Source: Metapseudomonas otitidis (GTDB taxonomy: Bacteria; Pseudomonadota; Gammaproteobacteria; Pseudomonadales; Pseudomonadaceae). From it: a DNA stretch of 64,000 bases. The position numbers and the translations under genes were made by a program. This document shows positions 24,368-32,924 of this stretch, piece by piece; position 1 is the stretch's first letter, and each line of letters opens with the position of its first letter. Location: contig NZ_FOJP01000022.1 in assembly GCF_900111835.1 (NCBI RefSeq), forward strand, positions 35,751 through 99,750. Direction: 5' to 3'. The notes below the pieces were generated by a model, which was given only the letters and a program-made list of their open reading frames with translations, had not been told where the DNA came from and did not search any database.

Positions 24368-24797
24368 GTCGTTTCCTCCGGGCGCAGGTTGGACGAGCGG
24401 GCGATGGGGGCATCGTTCGCGGCGCATGGCAGTCAGATAAACGCCTGGAGATGACAGGGGAATGTCAGGCGAGGATTTTTAGAATTATTTATTTTTCAAT
24501 GATTTACAGCGAAAAAGGGTGGCCGTTCCAGCGCCGTTGAAGGGCGTTGGAGTGGGTCCTTTGACCAGGCAGGTGAAACAGGGCAGGGCGCGTGCGCCGG
24601 TACAGCGGGTCGCTTGGAAGGTTGTTGTGACTCATTGGTCACACTCTGACCTTGGGTTGGGAGTTAAGCAGCCGCGTTTTCCGCCCGCAAGCCTCTGGCC
24701 GAAAAAAATCCTGCAGTTGGTCGGCTGCCTGGCCACGGAGCTGTGAGTGGGGCCGGGGGTGAAAGGTTCGGGAGATCGGGCGGCCGCTGGTCGGGCC
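24368..24797. other. Intergenic region between phaG and rsuA
   Basis: 430 bp between two minus-strand genes. An AT-rich block at about 24,470-24,510 probably contains the phaG promoter, but I cannot place -35/-10 boxes with confidence. The short plus-strand frame at 24519-24746 has no recognisable features and is not called. Confidence 0.5.
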
Positions 24798-25490
24798 TCA
24801 GAACAGGGCGATCTCGCCCGGCGTGAGGGCGCGGTACTGGCCGGGGCGCAGGGCCGGGTCCAGCGGCAGGTCGCCCATGCGCTCGCGGTGCAGGCCGACG
24901 ACCTTGTTGCGGAAGTGACCGAACATGCGCTTGACCTGGTGGTAGCGCCCTTCGTGCAGGGTGAGGCGGGCCTGGCGCGGGGCGAGGATTTCCAGCTGGG
25001 CGGGGCGGGTGACGAGGTCTTCGTAGGCGAAGTAGAGGCCGGCGGCGAAGGCGGCGATGCAGGCGGGGTCGATCTCGTCTTCGGTCTCCACGCGGTAGAC
25101 CTTGGGCTGCTTGGTTTCGGGCTGGGTCACGCGGCGCGACCAGAGGCCATCGTTGGTGATCAGCAGCAGCCCGGTGGTGGTGAGGTCGAGGCGGCCGCCC
25201 AGGTGCAGTTCGTGCTTGTCGGGCTCGTCCAGCAGGTCGAGCACGGTGGGGTGTTCGTCGTGGCAGGTGGCGCTCACCCAGCCGGCCGGCTTGTGCAGCA
25301 TGAAGTAGCGGGCAGGCTTGCCGGGCTGGATCTCGCGGGCGTCGAGGGTGACGCGGTCGAACACGCGCACTTCGCGCCGGGCGTCACGCTCGGGGGCGCC
25401 GTTGACCTGCACGCGGCCGGCGGCCAGGGCGAGGCGGGCGTCCTGGCGGTTGAGGTCGGGGAGGTTGCCCAGCAGGCGGTCGAGGCGCAT
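24798..25490 (-). CDS. rsuA: 16S rRNA pseudouridine(516) synthase
   Basis: A 230-residue RsuA-family enzyme that isomerises U516 of 16S rRNA. The N-terminal S4 RNA-binding domain covers residues 1-50 (MRLDRLLGNLPDLNRQDAR). The catalytic motif GGRLDLTTTGLLL has Asp at residue 102. Further motifs are HKPAGWVSA and EGRYHQVKRMFGHF. Its start overlaps by one base the stop of a small upstream CWC-domain gene, so the two form an operon. Confidence 0.93.
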   Translation of the reverse strand: MRLDRLLGNLPDLNRQDARLALAAGRVQVNGAPERDARREVRVFDRVTLDAREIQPGKPARYFMLHKPAGWVSATCHDEHPTVLDLLDEPDKHELHLGGRLDLTTTGLLLITNDGLWSRRVTQPETKQPKVYRVETEDEIDPACIAAFAAGLYFAYEDLVTRPAQLEILAPRQARLTLHEGRYHQVKRMFGHFRNKVVGLHRERMGDLPLDPALRPGQYRALTPGEIALF

Positions 25491-25696
25491 CAGGCGGGCT
25501 CGTCGTCAGCGCGCAGGCGGGCACAGCGGGGGCACAGGCAGGCGCGGTCGCGGGCTTCCAATGGCACCTGGCGCAGGGCCTCGGGGTCGATCTCGACGCT
25601 GAAGCACCAGCACGGCTGGGCGTCGCCACGGGCGAGGCTGCACTGGTTGGGCTGGCCGCAGAGCGGGCAACGGGCGGGGTCGAGGGGATGGCTCAT
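25490..25696 (-). CDS. Small cysteine-rich CWC-domain protein
   Basis: A 68-residue protein with cysteines in CPLCGQPNQC, QPCWCFS and ACLCPRCARL, the pattern of the cysteine-rich CWC family, probably metal-binding. Function is not established. It sits directly before rsuA with a one-base overlap; such a small gene often accompanies rsuA in pseudomonads as far as I recall. Confidence 0.85.
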   Translation of the reverse strand: MSHPLDPARCPLCGQPNQCSLARGDAQPCWCFSVEIDPEALRQVPLEARDRACLCPRCARLRADDEPA

Positions 25697-25997
25697 GGCA
25701 CGGGCGTCGGGTTTCGGCGCGCTAGGGTGCAGCGGGGTGGGCGGGGATGCAAGCCGCAGCGGGCCGACGGTCGGTCAGGCGCCTGCCGGGCCTCTGGCCG
25801 GGGCGCTGCGGCGGCACAGGGGCAAGCCGCTGGGCGGCGGAGCGTGCCCAACGTGAAGGAAGCTGCATCGAATGACTGGCGCAACGAGTAGAATCTTCGG
25901 CATTGTGCCCGTCGTCGCTCGGACTCGATCGATGAACGTGTAGGAAAAACCTGTTGTCTACCCAACATCGTCACCACTCAGCGGAATAGAGACGAAC
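25697..25997. other. Divergent intergenic region before pcs
   Basis: 301 bp between the divergent CWC-rsuA and pcs units. It must hold both promoters. I see no strong repeat or riboswitch-like structure. Confidence 0.4.
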
Positions 25998-26720
25998 GTG
26001 TCCACTCAAATCAACGCGGTCAACAAAGCCAAGGCCTGGTCGGCCCACGGCGTCACTGCCACCGGTGTGGTGCTGGCCCTGATGGCCATCCTGGCGCTCT
26101 TCGACAACCAACCCCGTGACTGCCTGTTGTGGCTCGGCGCGGCGTTGCTGGTGGACGGCCTGGACGGCAGTTTCGCGCGCAAGGTCCAGACCAGCACCAT
26201 GCTGCCGAACTTCGACGGTTCGACGCTGGACCTGGTGATCGACTACCTCACCTACGTGTTCATCCCCGCCATCTTCATCTACCGCTACGTGCCGCTGCCG
26301 GATTACACCGTGCTGCCCACGGTGAGCCTGATCCTGGTGTCGTCGCTGTTCTGCTTCTGCAACCTGAACATGAAGAGCAGCGACAACTACTTCGTCGGCT
26401 TCCCCGCCGCCTGGAACGTGGTGGCGCTGTACCTCTACCTGCTGGACCTGCCGCCGGTGGTGAGCTTCGGCATCATCTGCGTGCTGGCCGCGCTGACCCT
26501 GACCAAGCTGAAGTTCCTGCACCCCTTCCGGGTGAAGCGCCTGATGCCGCTGAACATCACCGTGACCTTCGTGTGGATGCTGAGCAGCATGTTCCTGGTC
26601 ATCCAGTACCCGGGCATGAAGCCGATGATGCTGGTGCTGTGGGGCCTGTCCTCGGCCTACTTCGTGGGCGTGTGCCTGTGGCGCAGCCTGATGGACTGGA
26701 CCGGCAAGCTCCGCGCCTGA
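25998..26720 (+). CDS. pcs: Phosphatidylcholine synthase
   Basis: A 240-residue integral membrane enzyme that condenses CDP-diacylglycerol with choline to give phosphatidylcholine. It has the CDP-alcohol phosphatidyltransferase motif within VDGLDGSFARKVQ and its downstream Asp pair in DGSTLDLVIDY. Seven or eight membrane segments are visible. The start is a GTG at 25998 (MSTQINAVNKAKAW); no ATG upstream fits. Single gene followed by a strong terminator. Confidence 0.94.
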   Translation: MSTQINAVNKAKAWSAHGVTATGVVLALMAILALFDNQPRDCLLWLGAALLVDGLDGSFARKVQTSTMLPNFDGSTLDLVIDYLTYVFIPAIFIYRYVPLPDYTVLPTVSLILVSSLFCFCNLNMKSSDNYFVGFPAAWNVVALYLYLLDLPPVVSFGIICVLAALTLTKLKFLHPFRVKRLMPLNITVTFVWMLSSMFLVIQYPGMKPMMLVLWGLSSAYFVGVCLWRSLMDWTGKLRA

Positions 26721-26738
26721 GCCGGTTGGTGGTGAAAG

Positions 26739-26765
26739 AGCCCGTCCTTGTGGACGGGCTTTTTC
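26739..26765 (+). terminator. Rho-independent terminator after pcs
   Basis: AGCCCGTCC-TTGT-GGACGGGCT, a perfect 9-bp stem, followed by TTTTT, 18 bp after the pcs stop. Confidence 0.95.
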
Positions 26766-26869
26766 GTGGGGCATCGGCGGCTCGGCAGCACGAGGGCCGG
26801 TTCGGCTGACGGCGCGGCGGCTTGCCTATATCCTTCACGCCTCGTTATCCACCCCAGGACTTCCTTGCC

Positions 26870-27406
26870 ATGAAAGCGCAGCTCGTCGAACTCATCACCA
26901 AAATCAGCTCGGGTTGCATGACCGAGCAAGAGATCGAGCAGATCGCCGACGAAGCGGCCCAGGCCTATGCCGACCCGGAAGCCTTCCTCGCAGCCAACCC
27001 CGACATCAACTACGACGACACCTTCACCATCCCCCTCGGCGAGTGGGTGGTGGTGGGCAGCCTGCCGGAGACCGTGCTGTTCCACGCGGACGACTACCCG
27101 GAGCTGCTGAGCCAGATCATCGCCTCCTTCGGTCCGAGTGTGACCTTCAACATCCAGCCCAAGCAGCTGAAGAAGGTCGAGCCGCTGCGCGCCGTGCGCA
27201 GCATCCAGGTGCAGCTCAGCGCCCTCTACCCGGAGAAGGGCGGCTACGTGCTGGTGGGCTTCAGCGACCCGATGGAAGAGGGCGTGCTGCAGGCCGTGCT
27301 GGTCTACACCCAGGACCTGCCGCGCGTGCTGGAGCTGGCCGAAGAACTGGGCATCGAGGCTGTGGCTGTCTACGAGGCCATGCAGGGCGCCCAGGACGAC
27401 GCCTGA
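26870..27406 (+). CDS. Conserved protein of unknown function
   Basis: A 178-residue soluble, acidic protein starting MKAQLVELITKISSGCMTEQ. I chose the ATG at 26870 because the upstream extension (to 26822) lies in the intergenic region and lacks a ribosome-binding site. The N-terminus is helical (CMTEQEIEQIADEAAQAYAD), followed by an alternating alpha/beta pattern. No catalytic motif is recognised. It appears to be a single gene between pcs and the amine cluster; function unknown. Confidence 0.8.
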   Translation: MKAQLVELITKISSGCMTEQEIEQIADEAAQAYADPEAFLAANPDINYDDTFTIPLGEWVVVGSLPETVLFHADDYPELLSQIIASFGPSVTFNIQPKQLKKVEPLRAVRSIQVQLSALYPEKGGYVLVGFSDPMEEGVLQAVLVYTQDLPRVLELAEELGIEAVAVYEAMQGAQDDA

Positions 27407-27874
27407 GGCATGCGGGGGCGGAGTCATTCGCGAAGGCCCGGTGCCCGGGCACTTCGCGGTCGAGCCCGCTTCCACGGGCGGTAATTTGTTTAGCGCCGCC
27501 TGAACCAAAGATAGGAAAAACTGGATTTTAAGCACCCATGGGGGCGTGCGAGTCTCCGGGGCATCCTTGTTTTCGGCACCTTTCCGATGGGTTCGACCCG
27601 CACAACCGCCCCCGTATCGCACACGCCGCCCCACCTGGGCAGCGTGCGCTGGCGGTGCCGCCGGTGGCCGGCCCTGACCCGCGTCTCCCTCCCTCTCGAA
27701 CTGGCCTTCTGGGCGCTCTGGCACTGCCGCCACGCGCGCCCGCCGGATAGCGCACCTGCCTGATCGCGGCCCACGCGCCGCACCGTGACTATCGTTGACC
27801 TTGCCCGCCTGCACAGCCTTTGCATGGCCAGGGACGGGACCATTTCGCGCGCCACAGGGCGCAGAGGGAGCCAC
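27407..27874. other. Intergenic region with a REP-like hairpin
   Basis: 468 bp. A hairpin at 27429-27458 has CGCGAAG/CTTCGCG arms around GCCCGG-TG-CCCGGGC, resembling a REP element or terminator of the upstream gene. The remainder (27,480-27,870) has no gene I can support; it must contain the promoter of the ligase gene. A longer start of that gene (27785) is open but lacks a ribosome-binding site. Confidence 0.5.
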
Positions 27875-29239
27875 ATGACATTCGCCAGAGCGCAGGAAGC
27901 CCAGGACTTCCTGGACCAGAACCCGGACATCGACACCTTCGAGCTGTTCATCCTCGACGCCAACGGCGTGCCGCGCGGCAAGCTGCTGCACCGCGAGGAA
28001 CTGCTCGCCGTCTACCAGAGCGGCCGGCCGCTGCCGAGCACCATCCTGGGGCTCACCCTCAACGGCGAGGACGTGGAGGACTCCGGCCTGGTCTGGGACG
28101 TGGGCGACATCGACTGCCGCGCCTACCCGCTGCCCGGCAGCCTGGTGCGCCTGCCCTGGCGGCGCATGCCCACCGCCGCGCTGCAGGTGTGCATGCACCC
28201 GGAAGAGGGCATGCCGGCGGTCATCGCCGACCCGCGCCACCTGCTGGTGCAGGTGATCGACCAGCTCAAGGCCGACGGCTACCACCCAGTGATGGCCTGC
28301 GAACTGGAGTTCTACCTGCTGGACCAGAAGAACGACGCCCAGGGCCGCCCGCAACCGGCGCTGGACACCGACGGCCGCCGCCCGCGCACCACCCAGGTCT
28401 ACGGCCTGCGCGAGCTGGAGCAGATCGAGCCGTTCCTCGCCGACCTCTACGCCGCCTGCAAGGCCCAGGGCATCCCGGCGCGCACCGCCATCTCCGAGTA
28501 CGCCCCGGGCCAGGTGGAGATCACCCTGGAGCACGGCGACGCGCTCACCGCCATGGACCAGGCCGTGCGCTACAAGCGCCTGGTCAAGGGCGTGGCCAAT
28601 GCCCACGGCATGCGCGCCTGCTTCATGGCCAAGCCTTTCGACCACCTGGCCGGCACCGGCATGCACATGCACGTCAGCCTGGCCGACGCGCAGGGCCGCA
28701 ACCTGTTCGCCAGCGAAGACCCGGCCGGCACCCCGCTGCTGCGCCTGGCCGTGGGCGGCATGCTCGAGTCGCTGCTGGATTCGCTGCTGCTGTTCTGCCC
28801 CAACGCCAACTCCTACCGCCGCTTCCAGGCCAACAGCTACGCCCCGCTGGCGCCCACCTGGGGTGTGGACAACCGCACCGTGAGCCTGCGCGTACCGGGC
28901 GGCCCGGCGGCCAGCCGGCATGTGGAGCACCGCATCTGCGGCGCCGACGCCAACCCCTACCTGGCGGCGGCCGCCATCCTCGCCGGCATCCACCGCGGCC
29001 TGCGCGACGAGATCGACCCCGGCGAACCGGTCCAGGGCAACGGCTATGCCCAGGCCACCGAGCGCCTGCCCACCGACTGGCTCACCGCCCTGCGCGCCCT
29101 GGAGGCGTCCACCTGGGCCCGCGAAGCGTTCGGCGAGGCCTTCCTCGGCGTGTACCTGGCCGTGAAGCGCGCCGAGTACCGCCAGTTCATGGCCGAAGTC
29201 AGCGAGCAGGACTGGCGCTGGTACATGGACCAGGCCTGA
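27875..29239 (+). CDS. Glutamine-synthetase-like gamma-glutamyl-amine ligase (PuuA/Pau family)
   Basis: A 454-residue member of the glutamine synthetase fold that joins glutamate to an amine using ATP. Start ATG at 27875 (MTFARAQEAQDFLDQNPDID), preceded by AGAGGGAG. Conserved GS parts are seen: CELEFYLLD (metal-binding Glu), GTGMHMHVSL (ATP/metal His), and RVPGGPAASRHVEHRICGAD. The GS nitrogen-assimilation adenylation site is not evident, consistent with a catabolic ligase. Together with the oxidase 75 bp downstream it matches the first two steps of the gamma-glutamylated amine (putrescine-type) route. The exact amine is unknown; the protein resembles P. aeruginosa PA5508 as I recall it. Confidence 0.88.
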   Translation: MTFARAQEAQDFLDQNPDIDTFELFILDANGVPRGKLLHREELLAVYQSGRPLPSTILGLTLNGEDVEDSGLVWDVGDIDCRAYPLPGSLVRLPWRRMPTAALQVCMHPEEGMPAVIADPRHLLVQVIDQLKADGYHPVMACELEFYLLDQKNDAQGRPQPALDTDGRRPRTTQVYGLRELEQIEPFLADLYAACKAQGIPARTAISEYAPGQVEITLEHGDALTAMDQAVRYKRLVKGVANAHGMRACFMAKPFDHLAGTGMHMHVSLADAQGRNLFASEDPAGTPLLRLAVGGMLESLLDSLLLFCPNANSYRRFQANSYAPLAPTWGVDNRTVSLRVPGGPAASRHVEHRICGADANPYLAAAAILAGIHRGLRDEIDPGEPVQGNGYAQATERLPTDWLTALRALEASTWAREAFGEAFLGVYLAVKRAEYRQFMAEVSEQDWRWYMDQA

Positions 29240-29314
29240 CCCTTTTTTGCGCGGGCCGCTGGGCGGCCTGCACCCGTTGGATGCCCCCCACAGGGGCACT
29301 GAAGGAATGACCCG

Positions 29315-30625
29315 ATGAATGCTGCACTGAAGAACACCGCCAGCGCCGAGCGCTGCCGCTCCTACTACACCGCCACCCTCAACCAGGAGACCGACTACCC
29401 CACCCTGACCGGCACGGTCGAGGCGGACGTGGTCATCATCGGCGGCGGTTTCACCGGCGTCGCCACCGCCGTCGAGCTGGCCGAGCGCGGGCTCAAGGTG
29501 GCCCTGGTGGAAGCCAAGAAGATCGGCTGGGGCGCCACTGGCCGCAACGGCGGCCAGGTCACCGGCAGCCTTTCCGGCGACGAGGCCATGCGCAAGCAGA
29601 TGCGCCAGCGCCTGGGCAAGGATGTGGATGACTTCATCTGGAACCTGCGTTGGCGCGGCCACGAGATCATCAAGCAGCGCGTCGCCCGCTACGGCATCCA
29701 GTGCGACCTCAAGCACGGTCACCTGCACGCGGCGATGAAGCCCGCGCACATGGACGAGCTGAAGGCCTCCTACGAGGAAGCCCTGGCCCGTGGCATGGAA
29801 GGGGAGGTGACCCTGCTGGATGCCGCCGGCATGCGCAGCCACCTGGAGAGCGACCTGTACCTGGGCGCGCTGAAGAACACCCGCAACATGCACCTGCACC
29901 CGCTCAACCTGTGCCTGGGCGAGGCCCGCGCGGCCGAGAGCCTGGGGGCAATGATCTTCGAACACTCCGAGGTACTGGAGATCGTCCACGGGCCGCGCCC
30001 GGCGGTGGTCACCGCCCAGGGCCGGGTCAACGCCGGGCAGGTGCTGCTGGCCGGCGACGTCTACCACAAGCTGGAGCGCAAGAAGCTCAAGGGCATGATC
30101 TTCCCGGCCATGGGCGGCATCGTCACCACCCGCCCGCTGGGCGAGGTCGCCGACCAGATCAACCCGCAGGACCTGGCCGTCTACGACTGCCGCTTCGTGC
30201 TCGACTACTACCGCCTCACTGCCGACAAGCGCCTGCTGCTGGGCGGCGGCGCCAACTACTCCGGGCGCGACTCGCGGGACATCGCCGCGGAATTGCGCCC
30301 GGCCATCGAGCGCACCTTCCCCCGGCTCAAGGGCGTGGAGATCGAGTTCCAGTGGAGCTGTGCCATGGGCATCGTCATCAACCGCATCCCGCAGCTGGGC
30401 AAGCTCTCGCCCAATGTCTGGTACTGCCAGGGCTACTCCGGCCACGGCGTCGCCACCACCCACATCATGGGCGAGATCATGGCCGAGGCCATGACCGGCA
30501 CTTTGGGGCGCTTCGACACCTTCGCCGGCTGCTCCCACATCAAGGTCCCCATGGGCGACGTGTTCGGCAACCCCATGCTCGCCGTGGGCATGTGGTACTA
30601 CCAGATGCTGGAAAAACTCCGCTAA
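29315..30625 (+). CDS. FAD-dependent gamma-glutamyl-amine oxidase (PuuB-like)
   Basis: A 436-residue D-amino-acid-oxidase-fold flavoprotein. The N-terminal Rossmann motif is VVIIGGGFTGVATAVELAER (residues about 39-58), with GWGATGRNGGQ next, typical of the PuuB/PauB group. The C-terminal GYSGHGVATTHIMGE is also family-like. It would oxidise a gamma-glutamyl-amine to the aldehyde. It follows the ligase by 75 bp on the same strand. No aldehyde dehydrogenase or gamma-glutamyl hydrolase of the Puu type is nearby. Confidence 0.88.
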   Translation: MNAALKNTASAERCRSYYTATLNQETDYPTLTGTVEADVVIIGGGFTGVATAVELAERGLKVALVEAKKIGWGATGRNGGQVTGSLSGDEAMRKQMRQRLGKDVDDFIWNLRWRGHEIIKQRVARYGIQCDLKHGHLHAAMKPAHMDELKASYEEALARGMEGEVTLLDAAGMRSHLESDLYLGALKNTRNMHLHPLNLCLGEARAAESLGAMIFEHSEVLEIVHGPRPAVVTAQGRVNAGQVLLAGDVYHKLERKKLKGMIFPAMGGIVTTRPLGEVADQINPQDLAVYDCRFVLDYYRLTADKRLLLGGGANYSGRDSRDIAAELRPAIERTFPRLKGVEIEFQWSCAMGIVINRIPQLGKLSPNVWYCQGYSGHGVATTHIMGEIMAEAMTGTLGRFDTFAGCSHIKVPMGDVFGNPMLAVGMWYYQMLEKLR

Positions 30626-31054
30626 AACCCCGTAGCCCGGGCTTCAGCCCGGGTGGCCCATGCCGGCCGCATGGGCTTCGCCGAGCTCAGCCCATCCTAC
30701 GTGGGCCTTGCCCGCTCCTTGTGGGAGCGGTTTCAACCGCGAAGTTTGGTGGCGCCTAGCCTTGATCGCGAATGCATTCGCATCCACATGGCACGGCACC
30801 TACCGATCCGCAGCCCGCCACCAACGATGGGCTTCGCATAGTTCAGCCCATCCTACGGACGGAGCAGGCCCGTAGGATGCGGTGAGCTCGGCGAACCGCA
30901 TCGATCCGTTACGGGGATGTGGGAGTGGTTTCAACCGCAAAAAGGTGAGGGCGCCAGGCTTGATCGCGAATGAATTCACACCCACGGGGCACGGTACCTG
31001 TAGGGGCGAATTCATTCGCCAGGGAGCGCGCAGCGCTCCCCTCGCCTCTGCGGT
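30626..31054. repeat. Cluster of REP-like palindromic repeats
   Basis: This 429 bp gap holds no gene. Elements seen: CCCGGGCTTCAGCCCGGG at 30636-30653; ATGGGCTT...CAGCCCATCCTAC at 30671-30700; a doublet at 30826-30902 (GATGGGC...GCCCATCCTAC followed by its inverted partner CCGTAGGATGCGG...CCGCATC); and two copies of another unit (GAGCGGTTTCAACCGC at about 30,727 and GAGTGGTTTCAACCGC at about 30,924, each followed by GATCGCGAATG). The doublet is the same as in the triple repeat near glpD. Confidence 0.85.
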
Positions 31055-31843
31055 CTACCCCCGCTGCGCCTTGAGGAACAGCGAGAACAGCTCCGACTGC
31101 GACTTGATCCCGAGCTTGGCGTAGATGTGCTTGCGGTGGACCTTCACCGTCTCCGCCGAGATGGCCAGCTTGCGTGCCACTTCCTTGCTGGAGCAGCCGC
31201 TGAGCATCAGCCGGGCGACTTCCAGCTCGCGGGCGGTGAGGGCGCTTTCCACCTGCTGGCCCACCTGTTCCAGCTGCACCTCCCAGTTCGGCGCCGGTTG
31301 CGGGGTGCTGGCCAGGCGTTCGGCCTCGAAGGCCAGGCGCTGGCGCATCAGCCCCACTACCCAGGGTTCCACCAGGCTCAACAGCGCGATCTGCTCGGGG
31401 GTGAAGGCCTGGCGCGAACCAAGCGAGAGGCACAGGGTGCGCCCGCCCTCCAGCGGCACGTTGAACTGCAGCTCGTCGGTCACCACGTTGAGGCGGTGGT
31501 AGCGCTGGTAGTAGTCGGTCTGCTCGAAGCATTCCGGCGCCACGTCGGCCAGGCGCAGCAGGCCGCCACGGCTGCTTTCGCGGCTGTGGATATAGAAGGG
31601 GTCCAGCAGGTAGAGGCCGTCCAGGTAGTCCTGGAACAGCAGGTCCGGCTCGCCGTCCTCGCCCGGGCATTCGGCGAACACCTGGGGCCGGCCTTCGCTG
31701 AACAGCAGCGCCACCCAGCTGTCGTGGGGCACGTACTGGCCGAGGGTGCGCACCAGCGCCACCCAGAAACCCGGGGCGTCCAGCGACTCGATCAGTTGCC
31801 CCACCGAGCGGTGCCAGGCGATGTCCTGCAGGCTCAACGTCAT
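31055..31843 (-). CDS. LuxR-family transcriptional regulator
   Basis: A 262-residue regulator. Residues about 1-190 form an unassigned sensory region without a clear PAS or autoinducer signature (HDSWVALLFSEGRPQVFAEC). The C-terminal 60 residues are a LuxR helix-turn-helix: ALTARELEVARLMLSGCSSK, then ETVKVHRKHIYAKLGIKSQS. It is divergent from the hydrolase-permease pair, with a 150 bp gap, so it probably controls that pair and perhaps the ligase-oxidase genes. Confidence 0.9.
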   Translation of the reverse strand: MTLSLQDIAWHRSVGQLIESLDAPGFWVALVRTLGQYVPHDSWVALLFSEGRPQVFAECPGEDGEPDLLFQDYLDGLYLLDPFYIHSRESSRGGLLRLADVAPECFEQTDYYQRYHRLNVVTDELQFNVPLEGGRTLCLSLGSRQAFTPEQIALLSLVEPWVVGLMRQRLAFEAERLASTPQPAPNWEVQLEQVGQQVESALTARELEVARLMLSGCSSKEVARKLAISAETVKVHRKHIYAKLGIKSQSELFSLFLKAQRG

Positions 31844-31993
31844 GCTTCTACCCCTGATGGGTTACCACGCGGGCGTGATTTCACCGAAGGCGCCGGGGGT
31901 TCCATACTGCGCGAACACCGGGACCGACGCAGCGCGCATTCTGACCGTTTTGCGCCAGCAGGTCTCGCGCAACGACAAGAATCAGGAGTGCCC

Positions 31994-32809
31994 ATGAAGG
32001 TCGAACTCGTCCAGCTCACCGGTCGTGACGGCGATACCGCCCACAACCTCGCCGCTGCCCTGGAAGCCATCGCCGCCTGCGCCGCCGACACCGACCTGGT
32101 GGTGTTCCCGGAGACCCACCTGATGGGCTTCCCCACCGCCGAGAACATCGCCGCCGTCGCCGAACCGCTGGATGGCCCCACCGTCCAGGCCGTGCGGCGT
32201 GCCGCCCGCGAGCACGACGTCGCCGTGGCCATCGGCATCGCCGAGAACGACGCCGGCACCTACTACAACACCACGCTGCTCATCACCCCCGAAGGCATCG
32301 CCCTGACGTACCGCAAGACCCACCTGTGGGCCTCCGACCGCGGCATCTTCACCCCCGGCGACCGCTACGCCACCTGCCTGTACAAGGGCGTGCGCGTGGG
32401 CCTGCTGATCTGCTTCGACATCGAGTTCCCCGAGAGCGCCCGCGCCCTTGGCCAGCTCGGCGCCGAGCTGATCATCGTCACCAACGGCAACATGGACCCC
32501 TACGGCCCCACCCACCGCACCGCGATCATGGGCCGCGCCATGGAGAACCAGGCCTTCGCCGTGATGGTGAACCGCGTGGGCGAGGGCGACGGCGGGCTGG
32601 TGTTCGCCGGTGGCAGCGCCGTGGTCGACCCCTTCGGCCACCTGCTGCTGGAAGCCGGGCGCGAGGCGTGCCGGCAGGTCATCGAACTGGACCTGGCCCA
32701 GCTCGCCGCCGCCCGCAGCGACTACCGCTACCTCGACGAACGCCGCCTGCACCTGCCCGGCCGGCTGGTCGAGCACGAGGGCGGCCTGCGCGAGTGGCTG
32801 ATCCCCTGA
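31994..32809 (+). CDS. Carbon-nitrogen hydrolase (nitrilase superfamily)
   Basis: A 271-residue nitrilase-fold amidohydrolase. The catalytic triad is visible: Glu in VVFPETHLMGF (about residue 42), Lys in YRKTHLW, and Cys in LLICFDIEFPE. The start is ATG at 31994 (MKVELVQLTGRDGDTAHNLA), preceded by AGGAG; the long upstream frame is a shadow of the divergent regulator. It may hydrolyse an amide made in the amine pathway, but the substrate is unknown. It lacks the N-terminal pattern of AguB as I remember it. Confidence 0.88.
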   Translation: MKVELVQLTGRDGDTAHNLAAALEAIAACAADTDLVVFPETHLMGFPTAENIAAVAEPLDGPTVQAVRRAAREHDVAVAIGIAENDAGTYYNTTLLITPEGIALTYRKTHLWASDRGIFTPGDRYATCLYKGVRVGLLICFDIEFPESARALGQLGAELIIVTNGNMDPYGPTHRTAIMGRAMENQAFAVMVNRVGEGDGGLVFAGGSAVVDPFGHLLLEAGREACRQVIELDLAQLAAARSDYRYLDERRLHLPGRLVEHEGGLREWLIP

Positions 32810-32924
32810 ATCACGATCTGACGGGCGCCTGCAGGGCGCCCGCCTGGCCGCCCGTTCGAGGCGGTCGCTCCACCTTCGCCGACTTCGGCTCTGCCATAAC
32901 AACCAACAATTCGGAGTAGCAGTA

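Noticed and set aside
24519..24746. 75-codon plus-strand frame
   Set aside because: No ribosome-binding site, no homology, lies in the phaG upstream region.
26657..30538. Minus-strand open frame of 1293 codons
   Set aside because: It spans intergenic DNA and runs antisense to the unknown gene, the ligase and the oxidase, which have clear homology in the other strand.
31994..32809. AguB (N-carbamoylputrescine amidohydrolase)
   Set aside because: The nitrilase triad is present but the protein lacks the AguB N-terminal pattern and is shorter; only the superfamily is called.
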